Below the pieces are notes generated by a model. The model was not told where the DNA came from, did not search any database, and was given only the letters and a program-made list of their open reading frames with translations. Shown piece by piece: positions 44,336 to 53,075 of a stretch of 64,000 nt of DNA; positions within the stretch are counted from its first letter, which is position 1; each line of letters begins with the position of its first letter. Origin of the DNA: DATEOR01 sp963766725 (GTDB lineage Bacteria; Actinomycetota; Thermoleophilia; Gaiellales; Gaiellaceae). The DNA lies in NCBI GenBank assembly GCA_963766725.1, contig CAVYBK010000010.1, forward strand, positions 62,001-126,000. The letters are read 5' to 3'. The translations under genes and the position numbers were made by a program.

Positions 44336-45162
44336 CCGCGCAGGAGCGGGCGCGTCAGGCAGGTCGGCCCGCCGTCGCCCTTGCGGGAGATCTCGTCCCC
44401 CTTGTAGGTGCGCACGTCCACGCCGGCCGCCTCCATGCGCCGCCGCGTCTCGTCGTTGCCTTCGAGCGCGAGGGCGACTCGCGGGCCGAGGGCGAGCACG
44501 TTCGGGCCCATCGACTCGAACTCCTCGTCCGGCACTTCCACGAACTCGATCCCGCGCTCGCGCAGGAGCTCGACGAGCCGCACAGGCATGAGCGGGAGGT
44601 AGACGACAGCCAGGTCGACGTCGAGCGGCGAGAGGAAGGACATGAGGTGGAGCACCTCGCCGGCACCGTGATAGTGGGGCAGGTCGAAGCCGATCACCTC
44701 CACGTCCGGGAGGAGCTCTTGGAGACTCTGGATGCCGGCGTCGTTCGTCCGGTAGCCACGGCCGACGAGCAGCGTGCGCTCGTCGAGCCAGACGGTGTCT
44801 CCGCCCTCGACGGTCGCGGGGAAGCGCAGCTGGCCGGCCAGGGGCACGCCGGCCTCCATGAAGTCGACGCCCATCTCCTCCGGTTCGCGGCGGCGCCCTT
44901 CCTTGCCGGGCATGAGGAGCACGGCGCCCGAATCGGCGACGAGCGCGGGGTCGTAGGCGTAGATGGCGTCCGGATTCGAGCTGCCGCCGGTCTGGCCGAG
45001 TACGACCTCCGCGCCTGCCTCCTCGAGGAGCGCGCGAAACGCCTCGTGCTCGGCCTCCAGCCCGGCCGGATCGGGCTCCGCTCTCCAGCCGTAAGCACGC
45101 CAGGCCGCCCAGGCGCCCGTGGCCGGCGGCTTGACGAGCACGCGCTCGAGCCGTCCGGTCAT
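44332..45162 (-). CDS. Amidinotransferase-fold hydrolase, DDAH-like
   Basis: A 276-residue guanidine-modifying enzyme. Characteristic parts are AVLLMPGKEGRRREPEEMGV, RFPATVEGGDTVWLDERTLL, GEVLHLMSFLSPLDVDLAVV (catalytic His) and the C-terminal Cys268 in GGPTCLTRPLLRG. It resembles dimethylarginine dimethylaminohydrolases, which hydrolyse methylated arginines to citrulline. In bacteria the substrate may be arginine, methylarginine or citrulline. It is convergent with the proline racemase (shared CTAG) and divergent from selD. Confidence 0.85.
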   Translation of the reverse strand: MTGRLERVLVKPPATGAWAAWRAYGWRAEPDPAGLEAEHEAFRALLEEAGAEVVLGQTGGSSNPDAIYAYDPALVADSGAVLLMPGKEGRRREPEEMGVDFMEAGVPLAGQLRFPATVEGGDTVWLDERTLLVGRGYRTNDAGIQSLQELLPDVEVIGFDLPHYHGAGEVLHLMSFLSPLDVDLAVVYLPLMPVRLVELLRERGIEFVEVPDEEFESMGPNVLALGPRVALALEGNDETRRRMEAAGVDVRTYKGDEISRKGDGGPTCLTRPLLRG

Positions 45163-45188
45163 GCTCTGACACCCAAACGTGCGGGGGG

Positions 45189-45194
45189 TAACCT
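45189..45194 (+). promoter_or_regulatory. Putative -10 hexamer of selD
   Basis: TAACCT ends 7 nt before the GTG start at 45202; leaderless spacing. Confidence 0.4.
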
Positions 45195-45201
45195 CCACCG
45201 C

Positions 45202-46230
45202 GTGGAGACTACTGCGCGACTCGCGGGTCTCGAAGCCGGAGGAGGCTGCGCGGCCAAGTACGCGGCCGGGCGTCTGGAGGAGCTCCTCGCGGGCTTCGCG
45301 CCCGCCGATTCGGAGAACCTGCTCGTCGGGCTCTCGCCGGCGGACGACGCGGCCGTCTACCGGCTCGACGACGAGCGCGCGCTCATCTTCACGACGGACT
45401 TCTTCCCGCCGATGGTCGACGACCCCGCGGTCTTCGGAGCCGTCGCGGCGGTCAATGCACTGAACGACGTGTTCGCGATGGGAGGGAAGCCGCTCCTCGC
45501 GCTCTCCGTGGCCGCGTTTCCGGAGGAGCTCCCGATCGAATCGGTGCGGGCGGTCTTCGACGCGGCGGCGGCCAAAGTAGAAGAGGCCGGCGCCCTGCTC
45601 GCGGGCGGCCACACGATTCGCGACGACGAGCCGAAGTACGGCCTCGCCGTCGTCGGCACGGTGCATCCGGAGGCGATCTGGCGGAAGAACGGCGCCCGGC
45701 CCGGCGACGTCCTGTGCCTGACGAAGCCGCTCGGCACGGGACTCGTCCTCACGGGCGTGCGGAAGAAGGTCCTGGGGGAGGAGGAGCTGCAGGCGGCCGC
45801 CGCGACGATGATGGAGCTGAACGACCGCGCCGCCGAGGCCGTGCGTCCCTTCGAGCCGTCGGCGGTCACCGACGTGACCGGCTTCGGCCTCTTCGGCCAT
45901 GCGCACGAGATGGCCGAGCGAAGCGGCGTGTGCATCGTCCTCGACCCCGCCTCGTTCCCGGCTCTCCCCGGGGCGCTGGCCGTCGCGCGCCGCGGCCTTC
46001 GCACCGGAGGCGACCTGCGGAACCGGGAGTTCGTCGCCGGCGCGGCCCGGATCGAGGGCCTCCCCGAGGAGCTGGGCACGCTCGGTTTCGACCCGCAGAC
46101 GGCCGGCGGCCTCCTGATCTCGCTTCCGGCCGAGAAGGGCGCCGTGCTCGAGGCAGCCTTTGCGGACGCCGGGCTCCCGCTCGCCCGCATCGGGCAGGTC
46201 GTCGAGGGAACCGGCCTGGCCCTGGCCTGA
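45202..46230 (+). CDS. selD: Selenide, water dikinase
   Basis: A 342-residue SelD. The redox-active residue is C16 with K19 in LEAGGGCAAKYAAG, matching Cys17/Lys20 of the E. coli enzyme; it is Cys and not Sec. ATP-binding parts include IFTTDFFPPMVDDPAVFGAV, AVNALNDVFAMGGKPLLALS, AGGHTIRDDEPKYGLAVVGT and VTDVTGFGLFGHAHEMAERS. It makes selenophosphate for selenocysteine or selenouridine synthesis; selA/selB/ybbB are outside the window. It overlaps the heme A synthase gene by TGATG. Confidence 0.95.
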   Translation: METTARLAGLEAGGGCAAKYAAGRLEELLAGFAPADSENLLVGLSPADDAAVYRLDDERALIFTTDFFPPMVDDPAVFGAVAAVNALNDVFAMGGKPLLALSVAAFPEELPIESVRAVFDAAAAKVEEAGALLAGGHTIRDDEPKYGLAVVGTVHPEAIWRKNGARPGDVLCLTKPLGTGLVLTGVRKKVLGEEELQAAAATMMELNDRAAEAVRPFEPSAVTDVTGFGLFGHAHEMAERSGVCIVLDPASFPALPGALAVARRGLRTGGDLRNREFVAGAARIEGLPEELGTLGFDPQTAGGLLISLPAEKGAVLEAAFADAGLPLARIGQVVEGTGLALA

Positions 46231-47144
46231 TGGAAGCCGACACGACGCAGGTCGCCCGGGCGCGCTTCGCCATCTCCGCGGAGACCTTCGCCCTGCTTTC
46301 CTACGTCGCGCTCGCCGCGCTCTTCCTCATCGTGGTCTCGGGCGCGACGGTGCGCCTCACCGGCTCAGGGCTCGGTTGTGACAACTGGCCGCGCTGCGGC
46401 TCGTCCTTCCTCCCGGAGAAGAACTTCCACGCGCTCGTCGAGTACGGCAATCGCGGAGTCGGATTCGTCGTCGGTCTCGTCACCCTTGTGGCGGCGATCG
46501 GCGCGACCCGCGTCGAGCGGCTTCCGCGCTGGCTTCTCTGGGCCGCGTGGGCGCTACCGGTGACCGTCCTTCTCCAGGGCGTCCTCGGCGGGATCACCGT
46601 GCTCGTGGAGCTCCATCCGCTGATCGTCATGGCCCATTTCCTCCTCTCCCTGCTCGCGCTCGGTGTGGCGGTCGTCGTCGCCCTCGGCGCGCACGACTTC
46701 GTGCGCGGGGTCGTCAAGCATCCGCCGCTCGCGGCCAACTGGCTCGCCGTCGTCCTCGTGCCGAGCGCGCTCGCCCTCATCGTCACGGGGACTCTCGTCA
46801 CGGCCGCCGGCCCGCACTCGGGCGGCGAGAAGATCAAGCGCTACGGGCTCCTCCCGGACGCGCTCCACCTTCACGTGGGCGCAACGGGGATCTTCTCAAT
46901 CGCCTTCGTCGGCATCGTCGCCTCGCTTCTCTGGCACCGGACGGAGGCGCGCGCCGATCTCATGTTCGCCGTGGGCGTTCTCGTGCTCCTGCTCGTGCAG
47001 ATGACGATCGGGGACATCCAGTGGCGCGAGCACCTGCCCTGGCCCCTCGTGCTCGTGCACGTGACGTTCGCGACCGCGGTGTGGGTGGGTGTCGTCGGGC
47101 TCGCCGCCAGGCTTTTGCTCAGATCGCGGCCGGTACTGCCGTAG
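46230..47144 (+). CDS. ctaA: Heme A synthase (COX15/CtaA)
   Basis: A 304-residue membrane protein with eight predicted spans. The first external loop has the paired cysteines of Bacillus-type CtaA (GSGLGCDNWPRCGSSFLPEK), and the conserved Glu-containing EYGNRGVGFVVGLVTLVA follows. Heme-ligand histidines are seen in VLVELHPLIVMAHFLLSLLA and DALHLHVGATGIFS. It converts heme O to heme A for aa3-type cytochrome oxidase, so the organism respires aerobically. The ATG overlaps the selD stop. Confidence 0.93.
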   Translation: MEADTTQVARARFAISAETFALLSYVALAALFLIVVSGATVRLTGSGLGCDNWPRCGSSFLPEKNFHALVEYGNRGVGFVVGLVTLVAAIGATRVERLPRWLLWAAWALPVTVLLQGVLGGITVLVELHPLIVMAHFLLSLLALGVAVVVALGAHDFVRGVVKHPPLAANWLAVVLVPSALALIVTGTLVTAAGPHSGGEKIKRYGLLPDALHLHVGATGIFSIAFVGIVASLLWHRTEARADLMFAVGVLVLLLVQMTIGDIQWREHLPWPLVLVHVTFATAVWVGVVGLAARLLLRSRPVLP

Positions 47145-47201
47145 ACTCCGTAGATCGGTAGCCATCTCCGCATCGAGCGGCGCCCGACCCTTCGCCGCGC
47201 C

Positions 47202-48047
47202 GTGCTCGTGGGGGCTTTTCGGGGGTGGAACGACGGCGCGCAGGGCGCCTCGCTCGCGACGAGCTTCCTCGCCCAGGCGTGGGAGGCGCGGCGCTTCGCG
47301 AACATCGACCCCGAGGAGTTCTACGACTTCCAGGCCACGCGTCCGCACGTCGCGCTCGAGGACGGGATCACGCGTCGGATCGACTGGCCCGACACGGTCT
47401 TCTACCACGCTCCCATTCCGGGAGCCGACCGCGATGCCGTGCTCATGCTCGGCATCGAGCCCAACCTCCGGTGGCGCACCTTTTGCGACGAGATCGTGGA
47501 GCTCGCAGGGGACCTCGACGTGGAGCTCGTCGTCACCCTCGGAGCGCTCCTCGCCGACGTGCCGCACACGCGCCCGGCACCCGTCACGGGCTCGGCCAGC
47601 GATCAGAAGCTCGTCGAGGAGCTCGGCCTCGCCGCCTCGCGCTACGAGGGGCCGACGGGGATCGTCGGCATCCTCCACGACTCCTGCCGGAGCGCCGACC
47701 TCCCATCCGCGAGCCTCTGGGCGGCGGTTCCCCACTACGCCTCGCTCGCCGCGAGCCCGCGGGCCGCACTCGCGCTCTGCGAGCGGCTGGCAGGCCTCCT
47801 CGGCACGGAGTTCGACCTCGGAGACCTCGAGCGCGCCTCGGCGGCCTACGAGCAGCAGGTCAGCGAGGCTGTCTCGGCCGACGAAGAGACCGAGGCCTAC
47901 GTCCAGGAGCTCGAGGCGCGGCGCGATGCGCTTGGGGACGAGCTCGACGTTCCCTCAGGAGACTCGCTCGCCGCGGAGCTGACGCGTTTCCTGCGCGAGC
48001 ACGAGGCTCGCCGCGCCGAGGAAGACGAAGAAGAGGACGGGGCCTAG
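47202..48047 (+). CDS. PAC2-family (proteasome-assembly-chaperone-like) protein
   Basis: A 281-residue PAC2 protein. Characteristic parts are VLVGAFRGWNDGAQGASLAT, GALLADVPHTRPAPVTGSAS and GILHDSCRSADLPSASLWAA, and the C-terminus is helical and acidic. In Actinobacteria PAC2 proteins are widespread and of unknown role, named for likeness to archaeal/eukaryal proteasome assembly chaperones. The homologous frame starts earlier (GSHLRIERRPTLRRAVLV from ~47154), where no standard start codon exists, so the annotated GTG 47202 may be too short. Confidence 0.85.
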   Translation: MLVGAFRGWNDGAQGASLATSFLAQAWEARRFANIDPEEFYDFQATRPHVALEDGITRRIDWPDTVFYHAPIPGADRDAVLMLGIEPNLRWRTFCDEIVELAGDLDVELVVTLGALLADVPHTRPAPVTGSASDQKLVEELGLAASRYEGPTGIVGILHDSCRSADLPSASLWAAVPHYASLAASPRAALALCERLAGLLGTEFDLGDLERASAAYEQQVSEAVSADEETEAYVQELEARRDALGDELDVPSGDSLAAELTRFLREHEARRAEEDEEEDGA

Positions 48048-50539
48048 TCGGTCGGGACGGCCGCGGCGGCCGGCTCGGCGCTGGGCTTGGGCTTCTCGGC
48101 CTTCTTCTTCTCGGGCTTCCTCTCGGCGCCCTTTGCATTCGGCGCCTTGTCCTTCTCCGCCCTCTGCTGCTGCGCCTTCTGCTGCTCTGCCTTCTGCTTC
48201 CGCTTGCGCCGGCGACGCCGAGACTTGCCGGAATGCTGCTTCGGGGCCGGCAGGTTGTCCGCCAGCGCGTTCGCGACCTCCTGAATCGTCCCGAGCCGCT
48301 CGCGCATACGGTCGACGAGCTGCTGCGCGGTGGGCGTGTAGGCCTCCGCGGACGCGAGCAGCGCGACGGCCACGTGGATCGGCTGCTCGAGCGCGACGTT
48401 GACGAGCCGAGCCGCGTTCTCCTCGTGCCGGTGCCCGCGTGAGTTCGTCAGGGCGCCGAGGAGGCGCTTCGCCTCCGGCAGGTCCGAGCCGGCGCGCCGG
48501 TCCTGGAGCTTGCGCGTGGCGCGGGCGAGCCGCCAGGTCCAGCGGGAGAGGATCTCCTCCGGCGCGTCCACCTTCCCCTCGCCGATCGCCCGCAGCAGGA
48601 TGCGGACGCCCTGCACGCGGTCCTTCTCCCACGTCGGCGCCGAAGTGATCATCGTGACGAGGTCGTCGAAACTCGCGCGGTCGACGGTCACGGCGACCCG
48701 GTCGCCGAGGGCCGAGAGGCGCAGCCGCCGGTTCGGGTTCTCGGCGGCGCAGCTCATCAGGAAGGCCTCGCGGCACTCGCGGGACGCCTTGGCGAGCTTC
48801 TCGGCGAAATGCTGGCGCTCTTCGAAGCGGAGCTGGCGGCCGGCGATCCGCGCCCAGAGGAGCTGCTCGTCGTCCGCGAGCCTGCTGGGGTCCACGCGCT
48901 CCCACTCCCGTGTGATCACCGCGACGCGGCGGCGCACGTCCGGCGTGACCGGGACGAGCCACGGAGCCGGAGAGAGCTTGCGGCGGGCGCGCCGCTGGAC
49001 ACGCCTGCGCGGTGCCGGGGTCACCCGTGCGCCCGGCCGGTAGAAGTCGGAGTCGAGCAGGGAGTGGAGGGTGATCGTGCGCTCGTTGTGGGTCGCCGCG
49101 TCCGGCACGAAGTCGACGACGACGCCGGCCTCCTTGCGCGGATGCATCCGCATGATCCGGCCGATGCGCTGCTGGTAGACGCGACGGCTCGCGGTCGGCG
49201 CGAGATGCATGCAGACCGTCGCGCGGGGTGAGTTCCAGCCCTCTGCGAGCAGCATTGCGTTGATCAGGATGTTGATCTCTCCGCGCTCGTAGGCGGCGAG
49301 TGTCTCGGCCAGCTTGAGCGGCGGCGTCTTGCCGCTCACGGCCTCCGCCTTCAGGCCCGCGGCGCGGAACTCGCGCGCGAGGTTGTAGGCGTGCTCGACG
49401 CCGGCGGCGTAGACGATTCCCGGCGTCTCGCCGAAGCGGTCGCGGTAGAGGCTCGCAGCGGCCTGGTTGATCACCGAGTGGTCGAGGACGCGGGCCAGGA
49501 TGTCCTGGTCGTAGTCGCCGCCGACGATCGGCACCGACGCGACGGCCGCGGCGGGCGGCACGCGCAGGCAGCGGAGCGGGGCGATGAGGCCGCGGCGGGC
49601 GGCATCCGCGAGTGGAAGATCGTCCACCGAGGCGGGGAAGACGTCCGACACCTGCTTCGCGATCAGCTGCTCGGTTGCCGTCATGCCGATGTAGATCGGG
49701 TCGGCGAAGCGGCGGATCGCTGAGCTGGTCTTCTCGCCGAGAGCCGTGTGCGCCTCGTCGCAGATGACGAGCTGGTAGGCGCCCTTCGAGATCGAGTCGA
49801 CGTGGCGTGCAAACCACGCGTACGTCTGGATCGTGATCGGGTTGCCGTGGAGCGGCTCTTGCCCGTCCTCGATCGCCGGGCGAAGCCGGTCCGCGTAGCC
49901 CTCGGTGGTCAGGTCGCGCGTGAACTGCTGAACGAGAAGCCGGCGGTGGGTGAGGATGAGGACTCCCATCGTGCGCGCCGCCTCGACGAACCCGGACGCG
50001 GCGATCGTCTTGCCGGATGCCGTCGGATGGCGGAAGCGGAAGCGGCGCACGGCGCCTGGGTCGTCCTGCTTGTCGAGCTCGCCCTCTTCGTCCTCCAGAT
50101 CGTCGTTTTCGGCCTCCTCGTCGTCCTCGGTCTCCTCGACCGCATGGCCGTTCCCGTTCCCGTTTCCGTTCTCGGCCTCCTCCTCGTGACGCGCGATCAG
50201 CTCGGTGAGCATCCCGGCGAGCGCGTCGATCTGGTGCCGGCGGAGCTCCGTGCCGGACGCAAGGCGGGGCGGATGGTCGGTCAGCTCGCGCTCGAGACCG
50301 AGCATGAGCGCATAGCGGATCTTCCAGGAGGGCGAGGGCGTGCGCCGGCCCGCTTCAATCTCGGCGAGGGCGTCGTCGAGGGCGCGACGTCGCGCGCGGC
50401 CCTCCGCAAGCGCCTCGGCTGCGTCTTCGTCGGGCCTGAGGAAGGGCTCGCCCGCCCACGCTTCCGCGCGACGGGCTGCGGCGGCCAAGCCGTCCGCTTC
50501 CACCCCAGGAAGGGTCCGTTGGTCTATTGCTTCGTGCAT
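48044..50539 (-). CDS. Superfamily 2 DEAD/DEAH helicase with acidic insert and basic tail
   Basis: An 831-residue SF2 helicase. Walker A is HPTASGKT (Lys177), motif II is DEAH (near residue 261), motif III MTATE and motif VI QQRIGRIMR. An acidic low-complexity insert (ENGNGNGNGHAVEETEDD) sits before motif I, and residues ~770-831 are Lys/Arg/Ala-rich, likely disordered and nucleic-acid binding. The fold resembles type I restriction HsdR/UvrB-like translocases, but no nuclease or methylase is adjacent, so a repair or RNA role is equally possible. Confidence 0.85.
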   Translation of the reverse strand: MHEAIDQRTLPGVEADGLAAAARRAEAWAGEPFLRPDEDAAEALAEGRARRRALDDALAEIEAGRRTPSPSWKIRYALMLGLERELTDHPPRLASGTELRRHQIDALAGMLTELIARHEEEAENGNGNGNGHAVEETEDDEEAENDDLEDEEGELDKQDDPGAVRRFRFRHPTASGKTIAASGFVEAARTMGVLILTHRRLLVQQFTRDLTTEGYADRLRPAIEDGQEPLHGNPITIQTYAWFARHVDSISKGAYQLVICDEAHTALGEKTSSAIRRFADPIYIGMTATEQLIAKQVSDVFPASVDDLPLADAARRGLIAPLRCLRVPPAAAVASVPIVGGDYDQDILARVLDHSVINQAAASLYRDRFGETPGIVYAAGVEHAYNLAREFRAAGLKAEAVSGKTPPLKLAETLAAYERGEINILINAMLLAEGWNSPRATVCMHLAPTASRRVYQQRIGRIMRMHPRKEAGVVVDFVPDAATHNERTITLHSLLDSDFYRPGARVTPAPRRRVQRRARRKLSPAPWLVPVTPDVRRRVAVITREWERVDPSRLADDEQLLWARIAGRQLRFEERQHFAEKLAKASRECREAFLMSCAAENPNRRLRLSALGDRVAVTVDRASFDDLVTMITSAPTWEKDRVQGVRILLRAIGEGKVDAPEEILSRWTWRLARATRKLQDRRAGSDLPEAKRLLGALTNSRGHRHEENAARLVNVALEQPIHVAVALLASAEAYTPTAQQLVDRMRERLGTIQEVANALADNLPAPKQHSGKSRRRRRKRKQKAEQQKAQQQRAEKDKAPNAKGAERKPEKKKAEKPKPSAEPAAAAVPTD

Positions 50540-50639
50540 AGGGTGCAGCGCGAGGTGCGCTGCAAGATGAAACGAGGATGCCGGCGCGTCAATGTGCGCG
50601 CGGCTAGTGGAAATATACCCTAGTTCGGCGTCTGCAGGC
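50540..50639. other. Short gap between helicase and second XRE-TPR gene
   Basis: About 100 bp. The minus strand carries TATATT (near 50615), a possible -10 for the helicase gene with a leader of about 70 nt. An inverted GCAGCGC/GCGCTGC repeat lies near 50550. Nothing else is recognised. Confidence 0.3.
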
Positions 50640-51944
50640 CTAGGACGGCGTTGCCTCTGCCACTGCCTTCTGCATGCCCACAGCCTTCTTCATCAGCGCG
50701 TAAGCCTCTTCCTTGCGCCCTTCCGACTCGGCGATGTCGGCTAGGTGCGAGTAGACGTCGACGAGGAAACGGTTCGGGTTGCGCGGCTCGAGGAGCTCGG
50801 CGGCGAGCTCGTAGAGCTCCCGCGCCCGGCCGCGGTCGCCGAGGTCGTCGAAGACTCCCGCGAGGACGGAGTAGCTCCGCGCAGCGTCCTCGGGATGCGC
50901 GTCCGCGATCAGCCCGGAGATCTGCATCGCGAGCGCAGCCGCCTCTTCGCTTCGTCCGAGCCGGGCGAGCGCTCGCGCTTCCTCGAGGCGGTACTGCGCC
51001 CGTTCCAGGCCGTTGGCGCTCGCCTCCAGGAGTGGCCAGCCCTCTTCGAGCAGGTCGAGGGCCTCCTGCGCGTTTCCCCGGTCGAGCTCGAGGTGAGCCA
51101 GCAGCTGATGTGCCCGCGCCGTGCGATAGGTGTCCTCCGTCAGGCGGAGGATCTCGAGCGCGCTGCGGGCGAATCGCGCCGCAGTGACGGGGTCACCGCG
51201 CTCAGCGTGGAGCCGGGACTGCGACCAGTAGAGCTGTGCGCGGACACTCGGGCTCTCGAGGCCGCTGCCGAGCGCGAGCGCGGAGCCGAGGAGCTCCTCG
51301 GCTCGACCGAGGTTCCCGCTGTCGATCAACGCGTGCGCGAGAAGCACGGAGAACTGGATCGTCTGGAAGGAATCGTCCTGTCGGGCCGCGGATTCGCGGT
51401 AGCGCTCGAAGACGCCGATCGCGGATTCGAGCTCTCCGACCATCGCGTATGAGCGCCCGAGGCTGTCGGCGAGGTCCGGATGGCCCGTCTCGTCCTTGCC
51501 GAAAGCGGACAGCGCCTCCTCGAAGAGGGGAATCGCCGCCCGGGGCTCGCCGCGGCGGAACGCGACCTGACCCAATCCTGCGAGACCTTCGGCGCGGAGA
51601 GCCGGCGGCGTACCCTCGAGAAACGACGAGTAGAGGCGCTCGGCCTCGTCGAGCTCGTTCAGGCGGAGCGCAACCTCGGCCTCGACGAGAACTCCGCCTC
51701 GGTCCCCTCGCACGTCGGAGCCCGTCGCCAGGTAGTCCTCGGAAACGCCGAGCCGGCGCCCGAGCTCGCGCAGCAGCTGGAGGGAGGGGATGCGGTCGCC
51801 CGACTCGATGCGCGAGATGTACGCGGGCGAGCAGCCCGGGAAGGAGAGCTGGCGCTGGCTGAGGCCTGCCTTCTCGCGGGCGACCTTCAGTCGCTCGCCT
51901 ACAGCGGCGGGGCTGTCGACGTGGGTTGACTTTTGTCTTGGCAT
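50640..51944 (-). CDS. Second XRE-family HTH regulator with TPR array (RRNPP-like)
   Basis: A 434-residue regulator with the same architecture as the gene at 40387. HTH_3 domain at residues ~15-70 (ERLKVAREKAGLSQRQLSFP, SPAYISRIESGDRIPSLQLL), then a solenoid of TPR-like helices (GLGQVAFRRGEPRAAIPLFE, DLADSLGRSYAMVGELESAI, RAHQLLAHLELDRGNAQEAL, DVYSHLADIAESEGRKEEAY). It diverges from a 25-residue peptide gene 77 bp away with a shared control region. The architecture supports intracellular peptide sensing; DNA target and peptide are inferred only. Confidence 0.88.
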   Translation of the reverse strand: MPRQKSTHVDSPAAVGERLKVAREKAGLSQRQLSFPGCSPAYISRIESGDRIPSLQLLRELGRRLGVSEDYLATGSDVRGDRGGVLVEAEVALRLNELDEAERLYSSFLEGTPPALRAEGLAGLGQVAFRRGEPRAAIPLFEEALSAFGKDETGHPDLADSLGRSYAMVGELESAIGVFERYRESAARQDDSFQTIQFSVLLAHALIDSGNLGRAEELLGSALALGSGLESPSVRAQLYWSQSRLHAERGDPVTAARFARSALEILRLTEDTYRTARAHQLLAHLELDRGNAQEALDLLEEGWPLLEASANGLERAQYRLEEARALARLGRSEEAAALAMQISGLIADAHPEDAARSYSVLAGVFDDLGDRGRARELYELAAELLEPRNPNRFLVDVYSHLADIAESEGRKEEAYALMKKAVGMQKAVAEATPS

Positions 51945-52021
51945 CCGGGACCTGTTATAACCTCACGTTGTCAAATTCCTGGGGCCCAGGAGCTGTCAAT
52001 CGTTCGAGAAAGGACGGCTCC
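51945..52021. promoter_or_regulatory. Divergent control region, XRE-TPR and peptide gene
   Basis: Contains CCTGGG-G-CCCAGG (51978-51990, perfect palindrome) flanked by two TGTCAA copies in direct orientation (51969-51974 and 51994-51999). On the minus strand TATAAC (51959-51954) ends 9 nt before the regulator ATG, the same gap as in the first XRE-TPR gene. On the plus strand a GAAAGGA ribosome-binding site precedes the peptide ATG. The palindrome is a candidate autoregulatory operator. Confidence 0.55.
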
Positions 52022-52099
52022 ATGCGACTCAAGCTGATGGCGCTTTGCGCTGGGCTTGGGACACTTGCGGCTCTGGTCGCTGGTACTCCCTGGTGGTAG
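52022..52099 (+). CDS. 25-residue exported-peptide candidate ending in GTPWW
   Basis: ATG 52022 with an AAAGGA ribosome-binding site about 9 nt upstream. The product starts MRLKLM, has a hydrophobic core (ALCAGLGTLAALVAG) and ends TPWW. The pattern is a complete mini secretion signal plus a very short aromatic tail. A C-terminal Trp-Trp is also a hallmark of XIP/ComS pheromones read by the RRNPP regulator ComR in streptococci. A terminator at 52127 closes a transcript of roughly 140 nt. It diverges from the XRE-TPR gene. Confidence 0.7.
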   Translation: MRLKLMALCAGLGTLAALVAGTPWW

Positions 52100-52126
52100 A
52101 TCGCCCATAGTGTGATGTTTCGCCGC

Positions 52127-52162
52127 GGTGGCGGGGAGTTCGCTTCCCGCCACCTTTCTTCC
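52127..52162 (+). terminator. Intrinsic terminator after the 25-aa peptide gene
   Basis: GGTGGCGGG (52127-52135) pairs perfectly with CCCGCCACC (52146-52154), followed by TTTCTTCCT. It defines the peptide gene as a discrete small transcription unit. Confidence 0.75.
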
Positions 52163-52291
52163 TCTATTACGGCGTCTTTTGTCGACATTTCAACCCTCGA
52201 ACGAGGACGCTTGTCCGCACGTCCGGCATTCTCACTCTTTCCCTCGATCCCGACAAGGGCCGAAGTGGACGTTAGCCGCCGCTTAACGAAG

Positions 52292-52348
52292 GGGAGCCCC
52301 GACTGCGGCGGCGGGGCTCCCGGAGCGTCAACGGCTATGACAATTGTC
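52292..52348. other. Hairpin and palindrome in a gene-free gap
   Basis: GGGAGCCCC/GGGGCTCCC (52292-52300 and 52313-52321) is a perfect 9-bp stem without a T-run. The 10-bp palindrome GACAATTGTC lies at 52339-52348. The gap 52163-52405 holds no gene I can support; a GCTTAAC half-site like those upstream of htrA lies at 52281. Confidence 0.4.
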
Positions 52349-52405
52349 GGTGGCAATCTCCTTGTCGCCTTCACCCGAAAAGGGGAACCTCGGCCGTTGC
52401 GGAGC

Positions 52406-52411
52406 TAGGCT
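52406..52411 (+). promoter_or_regulatory. Putative -10 hexamer
   Basis: TAGGCT ends 6 nt before GTG 52418; leaderless spacing. Confidence 0.4.
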
Positions 52412-52417
52412 CCGCGC

Positions 52418-53075
52418 GTGGCCTGGGAGGAGCACGCCGAGCGGGAGGAAGCGCGCTACGCCGACGCTCTCGCCCGCATGCCCGACGAGCCGGATCCAAG
52501 ACAGAAGCAGCTCGTCCGCGCCGCGATGGCCGCCGGAGGGGCCGGGCTCGCCCGGCTCATGCAGGGCCGAGCCGCTGAGGCGGCGGGTTGGTTCGCGCGC
52601 TCGGCGGAGCGCTACCGGGAGAGCTGGCCCGACGCGCCCCCGGCAAGCTGGGGAAGGCTCATCGGCGCGCTCAAGTCGCGGATCCTCGCCGAGGACTGGG
52701 AGGGCGCCGAGGCGGATGCCCGCTGGGCGCTCGAACAGGATCCCGCCGCGGGCGACTCGCCGATCGGCGCCTACGCCGCGGCGCTCGCCCGGCTCGTCCT
52801 GGGGGAGGACCGGCAGGCAGCGGAGCTCGCCGAGATCCTCCGGGCCGCGGACGAGGATGCGTTCCCGGCTCCGGTCGCGGAAGCCATTGCGGGCCTGGCG
52901 GCCGGGGACGCGGGAGCCTACGCGGCCGGTTGCGCGGCGGTGCTCGCTTCTTTCGAGGCCCGGGAGGCGTATCTCGAGGACATCCCGGTCGCGGACACGG
53001 TCATCGTGCTCGAGGCGCTCGCCGAGCGCCGCGGGTTGGCGACGCGCGCAGCCGTCGCCGCTGTTGCCCAGCTAG
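52418..53075 (+). CDS. Helical (TPR-like) protein of unknown function
   Basis: About 218 residues, nearly all alpha-helical and Ala-rich. Repeated helix pairs such as AGLARLMQGRAAEAAGWFAR, RLIGALKSRILAEDWEGAEA and AALARLVLGEDRQAAELAEI suggest a TPR-like solenoid. I recognise no named family. The reading frame remains open past the expected end; a TAG one frame over at 53073-53075, after a likely error near 53050, overlaps the convergent MshEN gene. A role with the neighbouring XRE-TPR system is not supported by direct evidence. Confidence 0.6.

Noticed and set aside
48044..50539. Type I restriction or phage-defence system around the SF2 helicase
   Set aside because: No methylase, specificity subunit, nuclease or other defence gene is adjacent.
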